From Mycocentrospora acerina (taxonomy: Eukaryota; Ascomycota; Dothideomycetes; Pleosporales), in assembly GCA_022701365.1 (NCBI GenBank), contig JAKUHH010000216.1:434001-498000 (forward strand): 64,000 nt of DNA, in the 5' to 3' direction. Shown here in pieces: positions 56,416 through 64,000 of the stretch (its first letter is position 1; each line of letters opens with the position of its first letter). The notes under the pieces were generated by a model. It searched no databases. It was given only the letters and a program-made list of their open reading frames with translations, and was not told the DNA's origin. Both the position numbers and the translations under genes were made by a program.

Positions 56416-56961
56416 TCAAACTGAACTCTCCAAGCTTTTGCAAACACCCGCCAACTCCTCGATCACAACCATGTGATCATCCCACTGCTTCAATCCACTG
56501 ACCACTACAACCGCAACAGGACTATCACAGTTCTTGACGTATACCGGCACTCCTCCACCATGGATTGCATATTCTCCCGCCTTCTCTCCAAGTCCCGTCT
56601 TTGCCGCGAATTTCACCTCGTCGCCGTCGAACTGGTTATGCAGCCGCCACGTGCTCGCGCCCCACCTGATTACTGACTTGCGTTTTCGTGCAACCCAAAA
56701 GTCATTATCCAGTACGGTTCCAGATTGAGTCACAGAATGAAACAACACGTGTGCTGGTGTAGAAACTGTCGAAATGTTGATCACGGCAGGCTTGTCGAAG
56801 GCGAGGAGCCGGGTACGAAGAGCACAGCCGAGTTGGAAAGCAACGCCGGCGTCCCAGTGGGGAAGTTGAGAGGCTGTTTCTTGCGCGGTGATAGCATCGA
56901 TGGAGCGGGGAGCTTCACCGATGGCAACATATTGGGGAATGGTGATGTCGTCTGTTGCCAT
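56416..56961 (-). CDS. UPF0303 / HbpS-like (GlcG family) protein
   Basis: This small single-domain protein is of the UPF0303/HbpS-GlcG fold; bacterial relatives bind haem or cobalamin-type ligands, and the fungal role is unknown. It is a single exon of 181 aa. Family elements in order are HWDAGVAFQLGCALR, KPAVINISTVSTPAHVLFHS, DNDFWVARKRKSVIRWG, the GEYAIHGGGVPVYVK turn and WDDHMVVIEELA. Length matches the family (about 170-180 aa). An in-frame codon at 56988 is GTG, so the ATG at 56961 is the start. There is no signal peptide. It sits at the right edge of the AT-rich block. Confidence 0.87.
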   Translation of the reverse strand: MATDDITIPQYVAIGEAPRSIDAITAQETASQLPHWDAGVAFQLGCALRTRLLAFDKPAVINISTVSTPAHVLFHSVTQSGTVLDNDFWVARKRKSVIRWGASTWRLHNQFDGDEVKFAAKTGLGEKAGEYAIHGGGVPVYVKNCDSPVAVVVVSGLKQWDDHMVVIEELAGVCKSLESSV

Positions 56962-58134
56962 TTTGGTGGTTTGGAGTGAGATTTGCACTTCAGATTTGTT
57001 GGAGTAGGATCTATTTTTCTCCTAGGATTTTTGAGACGAGGTTTTTGAGATGATTGTTTTTGTTGAGATTTCAATCGGAGATGCTCTTATTCTACGTTAA
57101 GGTTCCGATAAGTCCACCCCGCTGTTTGTCAGATTCTTCGAACGATTCTCCACTTCGGGGTTTAATGGTTTAAGGCGGACTTACTGCATCAGGTTAGACG
57201 TGAACACATCACTCAACTTTGCTTGCTCACGTCCAAGTTTGCTTCTGATCATTTGGAGCATTGAGAACAACTAATACAAAATATTTTTCTAAGCATTCTT
57301 CGAAAAGATGAGTAGAGACCAAGTCTCTTCAGTATTTGAATGAGTTAGCTCTGTGGAAATAACTCTGCACAGCATGATTTAGCTTCCATTCAACTTTCAA
57401 ACCATTTTATACGTGAGCAATCGACGCCGTGACTTTACTTAAATCCCCAACTACTCAAAAAACAAATTCTGTGCCAAATCATACGAAAAGAGCAATAGGG
57501 CAAGTAACGATACTCGACAGTGGGGTTTCTGTTAAGTACATCGAATCCACGCATTCCCATCGAACAGTTCGCGACCGATTGTTTTGAGAATAGTGAATAT
57601 AGTCGCTTATTCATTTGACCAGACATCCTGTTAATCTTACGATGGCATATAAGAAGAATCACAGCACCTGACGTAGTCAATGTGTCGCGTAGGAGTATGT
57701 ACACGTAATGGCTGGAGCAGCTAGAGATTACTTGGTCTTTTGCTGTTTCACACAATGTCATCCAACAAAGGCTCTCTCTACAAAACCTGGAATGCAGCAA
57801 GCGAGGAAAGTAGTTCAATAATGCAAATCTTCTCGCTTAATTCATAAAAACTAAGCTTTGGTCAAACATCCTTCAGATGACCTCGCATTACAACCAAAAT
57901 CAGAGTAAATTAAATTGTACCAAACATTACAGCGATAATTACAAAGTGAAGCCCGTATTACACGATTTGGAATAAGGGTAGGAGAGCCGAATTGCTAAGT
58001 CTTGGTGAGATGTCTCAACGAGAACGAACCTACATTATATTCCCGTGTCGACATCGTACCGCACCCTCCCCTTCCTGTCACCTGTAAACGAACCATTGTT
58101 ATTATTTCTTTAAAATTGAAACGCGTAAGCCACG
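56962..58134. other. Intergenic, AT-rich
   Basis: A 1.17 kb stretch. The first 150 bp are the UPF0303 promoter. A 127-codon minus frame (57818-57435) begins with TTG and has no family match. I see no RNA gene or repeat. Confidence 0.5.
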
Positions 58135-58689
58135 ATGCGCAAAAAGGTAGTTTCCACTCGTAACGAAGAAGCACTGGCTCTCTCTCCTTTTTCTTCAATA
58201 AGCACGTCCCCGAGTTCCACTTCACACCCCCCAACTACTCACCACATCACAATCACACTCACCATGCGCCAACTCGAGGGCCTCAACTTCAGGAAACAAT
58301 CGTCTTCCCCAAGCAGATTCCCTAAGCGAATCTCAATCCTAAAACGCTTATTCCTCCGCAAACAAGTCTCCACAGTCCCAAGTCCAAATTCAAAAAGCAA
58401 CCCCACCATCTCCTCTGGTAAAATAACACCTCCAACGCCATTGCGACTCCTATCTTCGCGAGTGCCGGAATGCGAGTCTCCTGCTCAACACGCGCCACGT
58501 CACTCGTTACTCTTTCTACAGCAGTCCAGGGCGAGTGGTGGCGATGATTTGAGGGGTATGAGGTCTTTGGTAATCGCAGGGAGAGAAGATCCATCGGTGT
58601 TGATGATGGATTCGCCGGCGAGTCCAACGAGGGAGGCAGCATTGAGTAGTCATCCGGTTGAGAAGGAAGGGAGGGGCGAGCAGAGATGA
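58135..58689 (+). CDS. Hypothetical protein, basic and Ser/Pro-rich
   Basis: A single exon of 184 aa from the ATG at 58135; a second in-frame ATG at 58264 (ACCATGC) would give 141 aa starting RQLEGLNFRKQ, and may be the true start. The protein is Ser/Pro/Arg-rich and probably disordered, with a basic PKRISILKRLFLRK stretch. There is no signal peptide, membrane span or known domain. It lies at the border where GC content rises again. I do not recognise it and coding status is only moderately supported. Confidence 0.45.
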   Translation: MRKKVVSTRNEEALALSPFSSISTSPSSTSHPPTTHHITITLTMRQLEGLNFRKQSSSPSRFPKRISILKRLFLRKQVSTVPSPNSKSNPTISSGKITPPTPLRLLSSRVPECESPAQHAPRHSLLFLQQSRASGGDDLRGMRSLVIAGREDPSVLMMDSPASPTREAALSSHPVEKEGRGEQR

Positions 58690-59109
58690 GGGGTCACGAG
58701 ATGGAGAGTGGGTGTCACAACATCAGATATCGATGGTTGATTTTAGAAAGGTGGTGGAGGCATAAAGGGGATGTAAGGAGCAGAAGAAGTATGGGTGTTT
58801 ATGGAAACGGTTGGCTGCTTTTATTCGAATTAGGGTTGAGAAGGTTGCGACGAAGTGACCAAACCACACTGGATATTAGTACTCTTGCGACGCGCTGCAG
58901 AAAAAACGCGGATTGCACAAATACACATGATGAGAGAAGAACAAGATGTGTTTGTCAAGAGTTAAAGAAGTATTGCGTGCGGAGTGCACAGAAGCTACAG
59001 CCAGCTTCTCCCTACCTGCCAGGATATCACATCAAAAGCCCATTCAGCCCCGGAATTTCCTCATAGTCCACCCGCCCAACGCCAACGCCATGCAAGGTCG
59101 TCTATTCCT
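58690..59109. other. Intergenic between convergent genes
   Basis: A 420-bp stretch holding the 3' flanks of the 184-aa ORF and DPM1. Overlapping frames on the plus strand running into 59868 are the antisense of DPM1. Nothing else is supported. Confidence 0.5.
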
Positions 59110-59889
59110 TTACACCTTCAACCAAAGGTTCAGCACACCCTTTGCGTACTCGACAATCTCATCACCGCCAAGCTTGCTCTCTCCGTACACACGGTCAACA
59201 AACGAGATGGGGACTTCGGCGACGGTGCAGCCCATGGCCTTTGCACGAACCATCATCTCCATCTGGAAGGTGTATCCCTTGCTCTCGGTGCTCTTAATAA
59301 CCTTCTGGAGTACCTCCTTCTTGTACAGCCTGAAGCTGCCGGTGAGATCGCTCACACCGGGCCTCAAGACCGTGTCAGCAAACAAGTTCGCGCCTCGCGA
59401 CACAAACTTGCGCTTCAAGTCCCAGCCGTAGACACCACCATTGCCTGCATACCGTGTACCAGTCACAATGTCGTAGTTCTTGGTCTTCTGCAGGCGAACC
59501 ATTTCCGGAATGAATTTGGGGTGGTGCGAGAAGTCGGCGTCCATGATGATGACGAAGTTTCCAGTCGCGAATTGCAGACCGTGAACGTACGCGGTGCCGA
59601 GACCCAGCTTACCAGCGCGTGCGCGAATCTGGATGCGTTGTGGGGTGTAGGCTTTTTGGAGCTGGGCAGCAACTTCCTGGGTGCCATCGGGAGAGCCGTC
59701 ATCGATGATAATGAGCTCCCAGTCGAGGTTGCTGTTGGTGCGTTTGTTAGAGGGGTGTTGGCATTCGGGGGGTTGCAGGGGTATCTACTTCTCTGTGAAA
59801 GTCTTGTGGAGCAGCCACGCGATTATGGGCAGGTTGCGGCGCTCATTGTAGGTCGGCAGGAGAATTGAGTATTTGTTCTTGGTCGACAT
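59110..59889 (-). CDS. DPM1: Dolichol-phosphate mannosyltransferase catalytic subunit
   Basis: Dpm1 makes dolichyl-phosphate mannose from GDP-mannose at the ER, feeding N-glycans, GPI anchors and O-mannosylation. Exons are 59889-59789 and 59731-59110, giving 240 aa. The GT2 fold begins KYSILLPTYNERRNLP. IIIDDGSPDGTQE binds the nucleotide, and MDADFSHHP is the metal-binding DxD. GTRYAGNGGVYGW, LTGSFRLYKK and the QMEMMVRAKAMG helix complete the core. The protein ends LNLWLKV without a C-terminal membrane span, so it is the short human/fission-yeast type that needs Dpm2 and Dpm3 for anchoring. The donor GTAGAT is weak. It is divergent from the HAD hydrolase, with 163 bp between starts. Confidence 0.95.
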
Positions 59890-60052
59890 CTTGGAGGACT
59901 GCGGGAGGGTAAAAGAGTGACTGCAGTTGACGGTGCTGTTGTGGTTGAGGTGGTCGAAGGCGCGGGATGTCCACATGTCCACATGTTGCGGAGGTGTTCG
60001 TGTCCAATGAGCTTGGGCCACTACTTACCCCTTTCAACAACCACCCCCCATC
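59890..60052. promoter_or_regulatory. Short divergent promoter of DPM1 and the HAD hydrolase
   Basis: Only 163 bp separate the two start codons, so the promoters overlap. No TATA element is visible. Confidence 0.6.
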
Positions 60053-61067
60053 ATGCAAGCCTCGAAGCAAATCACGACGGCACCGAAGAAGAACTTGCTC
60101 CTGTGCTTCGATGCATTTGGAACATTGTTCACGCCAAGTACAGCTATACCTACTGCCTATGTCAGAGCTGCAGCCCGCCATGGGATCGACTGTGGTAGTG
60201 CAGAGCATCCAAATGCGTTAGCAGCTCAATTCAAACAAGCATTCAAAGAGGAATCCAAGCAAAATCCAAACTATGGCAAATCAACAGGCCTTGGGGCGGA
60301 GAAATGGTGGGGCAACGTGAGATTTTAGCTCGCAGCCAACAACTCAAAACTAACAAGCAAAGGTAATACGAAAGACCTTCAAGGAATTTGTCAAGCCAGA
60401 CCAAGAAGTCCCTCAAGCTTTGATATCAGATCTGTTGAGGCGATACTCGACAAAGGAAGGTTATCGGTTGTATCCAGATGTCCTACCCTTTTTCGAGACG
60501 CTACGCAGAAAGACTTTACACAAAGGAGATGACTCTCTGTGGCCATGGGATAGGACGGTAGTAGGCATCATCACGAACTCAGACGACCGTGTGCCAGGAA
60601 TTTTGGAGTCGTTTGGTCTCAAAATTGGCCCGAGAAGAGCGGGCACACCTGACCAGCGCGGCAGACACGCCACACTGGCAGACGACATTAATTTTGTAGT
60701 GCTCAGCTATGACGTTGGCTTTGAAAAACCGCATCGTCGAATGTTCGACACGGCAGCTGATATGCTGAGGGAGGTCACGGTTGCCAGTGGAGGAAATTTG
60801 GAGGCAGATAATTTTGAGAAGCTATATGTAGGTGATGAACTTGAGAAGGACTACTTTGGTGCTCAAAATGCAGGGTGGAACTCAATCTACCTGGATCGAG
60901 ATTCTCCTACACAAGAGTCGGGAGTCGGCGTCGAGACGGAGCTCTTTAAGAAGGAAGTTTCTGACAAACAAGGTAAGAGGACACTGGTCGCAGCAGTCAG
61001 AGATATTAGGGCATTGAGGGCTTGGACTTTGAATAACAAAGAAAATGACCTGAAGATTAGAGATTGA
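60053..61067 (+). CDS. HAD-superfamily hydrolase, haloacid-dehalogenase-like (HDHD3-type)
   Basis: Exons are 60053-60316 and 60363-61067, giving 322 aa. Motif I reads LLCFDAFGTLF; the nucleophile Asp is present, but the position of the usual second Asp is Phe, as in L-2-haloacid dehalogenases where it is Tyr. Motif II is VGIITNSDD. Motif III Lys lies in VGFEKPHRRMF, and motif IV is YVGDELEKDYFGAQNAGW. The cap domain lies between motifs I and II. The enzyme is therefore a phosphatase or dehalogenase-like hydrolase; the substrate is unknown. The C-terminal 60 residues are a polar extension. The 46-bp intron ends AAG|GTAATACG with the acceptor GCAAAG, consistent with the family's WWxxVIRKTF. Confidence 0.9.
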
Positions 61068-61136
61068 AATTGACAAAGTTCACACTCAAAAGTACCGCTC
61101 TAAAATTGATACGTCTTCACGAGCTTTCAAGCCAGG

Positions 61137-62281
61137 TTAGCCCTTGTCGTGAGACTGATCAGCAGGTCGTCTCAAATCGAGGATGCCCGAGAGTTTGACA
61201 TCTCCTTTCCCTCCCCAACCCGCTGCTCCTGACGCTACCTCTGGGCGCACACGTACATACCAGCCCCAAGCTCGTTTATCAAGATCCTCCTTGCTCAACA
61301 CATGAGCCCATGATTGATACAAAAGTTCCAGAGCACCCAGCAAAAGACCAAGGTTACGCTCTTTCTCTGCTGCTGTGGCAGTATTCGTCCGCTTTAGTGA
61401 TGAAGCTCCTGCCTGTGCTTTTGGGGTCTCAAAAGCCTTGAGAAGATACGCCCGCGGTGCCTGAGCTTTATATATGGGAGGCTCAACCGACGACTTGTGC
61501 GATGCAGAATGATCTGCCCTTTTCAATGCTTCGAGATCAACGCCCCAGAGTGCAGGTTCTCTAGCATTAACTGCATCTTCTACCTTTACCCCTTCTGGCG
61601 AGGTTTCGTCCCATCCCCACCGCTTCATTACTCGAACGTCTCGGTTCATAATCTTGATGAGTGGCTGCCCCGCGCCCCATTTTTCTTCCTCTGCAGTCTT
61701 GCCGCTGTCGATTCCGATGTGAACTGCCTTCGTCTTGCTGTTCATACTAGTAACTGCTTGTGCAAGACTGAGTCTGCTAGAAATTGGTTGTTCGGGCATC
61801 GTAAACTTGAGCAATGTCACCAAAAACGCGAGGAGCAGAGGGGCGCGATTTGTGTGAACCACTGCAAGCTTGAGCTTGTCTTCGTCGAGCTCTGCGTTGG
61901 GCAGTGCAAGCGACGCTTCGAGCTCAGAAGCATTCAGTGGCTGTCCATAGAGCGATTTTACTCTCTTTGGTGGCGGTGGCACCGAGGGAACGAGATCGTC
62001 GGTCGACGCTCGTTTCTTGGAGACGCGTTTTGCGGCATTAAGTACCTGCCGCGCCAGTTTTTCATCTCCAAAGACTTGCTTGAGGTCTTCAAAGCTGGCT
62101 TTCGCAATGTCTGACGTACTGAACGCGTTAGTCTTAAAGGACGCGACACGACGGCACGTGCATACGTGTTGAGCTTCGCTGCTTGGAGGCCTTTAATCTT
62201 TGCCAGTGCCTGAGCTAGCGGGACTTTTGCATCTTGCGATAAGAAGCGTAGCAGCGACTGCATGTCTTGCTGAGTTGCCAT
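61137..62281 (-). CDS. Unrecognised protein with N-terminal helix-hairpin-helix-like region
   Basis: I do not recognise the family. Exons are 62281-62166 and 62118-61137, giving 365 aa; the 47-bp intron starts GTATGC and ends GTTCAG. Residues about 8-75 are helical with an IKGLQAAKLNTTSDIAKA element like a helix-hairpin-helix, followed by the basic patch KRVSKKR, which could be a nuclear signal. The middle (KLAVVHTNRAPLLLAFLVTLLKFTMPEQP, then LSLAQAVTSMNSKTKAVHIGI) and the C-terminal AWGWYVRVRPEVASGAAGWGGKGDVKLSGILDLRR segment look well folded and conserved. A nuclear DNA- or RNA-linked role is inference from these traits only. It is divergent from the SR140-like gene, with 182 bp between starts. 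Confidence 0.85.
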
Positions 62282-62463
62282 AGTATCTGGTACCGCGCAA
62301 GTTTGCGGATCGTTGGCCTGGGGTTGACGTTGCTCGAAGCAAGCTGCGGGACCACGCGCTCGGTGATCGGCGTCTAGGGTGTCACAGGCTCGTCTCCGCG
62401 ACTTGAACTTTTGGTGCTGCGGCAAGCCAACAACAACCACCATCCATAGCCCACATCGTCACC
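62282..62463. promoter_or_regulatory. Divergent promoter of the 365-aa gene and SR140-like gene
   Basis: 182 bp between opposite start codons; GC-balanced with no TATA element. Confidence 0.55.
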
Positions 62464-64000
62464 ATGGCGTTCAAGTTCTCATTGGGCGCGGCCAAGTCCA
62501 ACAAGGCACAGCTCAACGCCAAAGCAAAGGCCGACGAGGAAGCCAAGGAACGCGAGGAGAAGAATGCGCTTGACAAGGTCATGGCCGAGTTTATGGAGGA
62601 GCACAACGGCCCTGCCAGCACCGTGCTTGGGGGTGCGGGGCGCGACAACGAGATTGACGAAGACGTGTTTGTTCCCACAGGAAGCAAAAGACACTTCACG
62701 GGCAGGAATCGGTCAATGAAGAGCGGGCCTGGCACACTTGAACCTGAGGCCATTGACGGCTTCCCCAGACCTGGCGCGCCTGGACGGCTTGCAGCTCCGA
62801 CTCAGTCAAGATTTGGCGGCTCCATGCCCACAGGTCCTGCTGCGCACGAAGTGAACAAACCGAGCGAGAACGTCTTCACAACTGTTGTAGCGAAAGCATC
62901 AAACCTTCCCCCGGCAATCGATCCGCGCCGTATCGAAGAGCTCTTTGCTGAGTTTCCATCGCTAAAAGTCACAAAAGTCGAAAAGATCCCCCCGCAAGGC
63001 CCGTCTATGAAGGGGCGGCCATCTGCGACGATGAAGGTCATCTTTGACAAAGATGCCAGTGCGAGAGACCTTGACGACGCCATGCACAGATTGAACGACA
63101 AGAAATACCTAGGCAAAGGATACTATCTGCACCTGGACAGATATCTTGGTGGTCGTACTGTCGAGACAACACAACGCAAGGAACCGTTTGGCGCTCGATG
63201 GCAGGCTCCAGAAGTGTCGAAGGGATACGCCCCGCCGCCAGACCTGGGTGGGGGTGCTGGCATGAGAGACAGGCCCCGCGAGGATACCGAACGTTTGATT
63301 ATCACGGCCAACCAGCCGCCTGATCTAGGAACGCTCAAGCTAGTGCATCAGACAATCGAGGGGGTTATACTTGGTGGTCTCGAGTTTGAGGCTGCATTGA
63401 TGAATGATGCACAAGTACAAGAGGAGGAGCGATTTGCCTGGCTGTACGACCAGAAACATCCTGTCAACCGATACTACCGGTGGCGGCTACATCAAATAGT
63501 GTGCGACACCCCGAACGCGGAAATCTTCGACCGACAGGGCGAGTGGCAGGGTCCAACAGTTCCACTTGCAGATGAGTTTGCGGACCACCTGGGCGCCTTT
63601 GATCCTGATTACGAAGATTCTGACGATGAAGAGGAGGAGGAAAAGTCTCTACACAAACCCCTTCCAGTGGGAGACAATTACCCAGGTCGCGTTGACAATG
63701 GTCATGGCATCATGAGCCCTCGATCCCGTGCCATGTTTTTATGGCTACTTACCTCCCTTCCACCCGGTAGTATTGTGGCAGATGACATTGCTGCCATCTC
63801 CGTGTTTGCAGTCGAACATGCGGCGCATGGCATGGACGAAGTTATCCACATCCTACTTTCCAACATTCTAGAGCCTTTCCAACTTTCAGAAGCGAACACC
63901 AGAAGACTGATGGAAGACGATGTTAGACGTCCCGACACACGACAAGTCATCTTAAATGCCCTCCGCATCATCTCAGACGTCCTTTTGACAACAGCAAAGG
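62464..64000 (+). CDS. U2 snRNP-associated SR140-like splicing factor, 3' end cut by window edge
   Basis: This is a U2 snRNP-associated SURP-motif protein acting in pre-mRNA splicing. One open frame of 512 codons runs from the ATG at 62464 (CACCATGG) off the right edge. Residues 10-45 are a charged Lys/Glu/Ala-rich helix. An RRM-like domain covers about 140-230 (NVFTTVVAKASNLPPAI, KVEKIPPQGPSMKGRPSATMKVIFDKDAS, GKGYYLHLDRYL). The SURP module follows at about 285-345 (HQTIEGVILGGLEFEAALM, then FAWLYDQKHPVNRYYRWRLHQI). Acidic residues (DYEDSDDEEEEE) precede a CID-like helical domain that starts SPRSRAMFLWLLTSLPPGS. The order RRM-SURP-CID is diagnostic of SR140. No intron is seen in the part present. 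Confidence 0.92.
   Translation, partial: MAFKFSLGAAKSNKAQLNAKAKADEEAKEREEKNALDKVMAEFMEEHNGPASTVLGGAGRDNEIDEDVFVPTGSKRHFTGRNRSMKSGPGTLEPEAIDGFPRPGAPGRLAAPTQSRFGGSMPTGPAAHEVNKPSENVFTTVVAKASNLPPAIDPRRIEELFAEFPSLKVTKVEKIPPQGPSMKGRPSATMKVIFDKDASARDLDDAMHRLNDKKYLGKGYYLHLDRYLGGRTVETTQRKEPFGARWQAPEVSKGYAPPPDLGGGAGMRDRPREDTERLIITANQPPDLGTLKLVHQTIEGVILGGLEFEAALMNDAQVQEEERFAWLYDQKHPVNRYYRWRLHQIVCDTPNAEIFDRQGEWQGPTVPLADEFADHLGAFDPDYEDSDDEEEEEKSLHKPLPVGDNYPGRVDNGHGIMSPRSRAMFLWLLTSLPPGSIVADDIAAISVFAVEHAAHGMDEVIHILLSNILEPFQLSEANTRRLMEDDVRRPDTRQVILNALRIISDVLLTTAK

Noticed and set aside
57435..57818. 127-codon minus frame
   Set aside because: Begins with TTG, has no early ATG and no recognisable domain.
40764..58134. 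Possible biosynthetic gene cluster or transposon in the AT-rich block
   Set aside because: No PKS, NRPS, terpene synthase, P450, transporter, transposase, reverse transcriptase or terminal repeats could be recognised.

Overview
The window is nuclear DNA of a filamentous ascomycete (Pezizomycotina). Genes carry short GT-AG introns, mostly 47-62 bp, with CTAAC/CTAAT-like branch sites. The gene set is ascomycete: NTE1, ARP9, UBP16-type protease, SEC12, TOR, bL9m and an AIM9-like kinase. A class such as Dothideomycetes is only a guess from general appearance; nothing in the sequence fixes species or order. I rebuilt exon structures by hand, and every multi-exon model below closes to a whole number of codons.

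Region 1 (1-40.8 kb) is dense, GC-balanced and housekeeping. In order it holds: glycine dehydrogenase GCV2 (-, cut by the left edge), lysophospholipase NTE1 (-), actin-related ARP9 (+), guanine deaminase (+), a five-repeat disordered protein (-), fructose-bisphosphate aldolase FBA1 (-, nine exons), mitochondrial ribosomal protein bL9m (-), UBP16-like deubiquitinase (+), a Gfo/Idh/MocA oxidoreductase (+), a 2.1 kb gene-free stretch, an unrecognised 589-aa protein (+), acid trehalase (+), SEC12 (+) and the TOR kinase (+, 2408 aa).

Region 2 (about 40.8-58.1 kb) is visibly AT-rich and gene-poor. It holds a broken HET-domain gene with TGG-to-TAG changes and a frameshift, a D-amino-acid oxidase, a 60-aa secreted peptide precursor with a CC-C-C-CC cysteine frame, two APH-fold kinases, a 77-aa three-exon gene, a Gly/Gln/His-rich protein and a UPF0303/HbpS-like protein. 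Between these lie long non-coding stretches. This looks like an accessory block set between conserved genes. The RIP-type decay and the secreted cysteine peptide are the most unusual contents of the window.

Region 3 (58.1-64 kb) returns to dense genes: an unrecognised 184-aa ORF, dolichol-phosphate mannosyltransferase DPM1 (-) divergent from a HAD hydrolase (+), then an unrecognised helix-hairpin-helix-like protein (-) divergent from an SR140-like U2 snRNP protein (+, cut by the right edge).

Most genes act independently (one-carbon metabolism, lipid turnover, chromatin, purine salvage, glycolysis, mitochondrial translation, ER export, growth control, N-glycosylation/GPI precursor supply, splicing). 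There is no operon-like or biosynthetic cluster logic. The shared features are compact divergent promoters at 8.3-8.6, 18.4-18.7, 59.9-60.05 and 62.3-62.5 kb.
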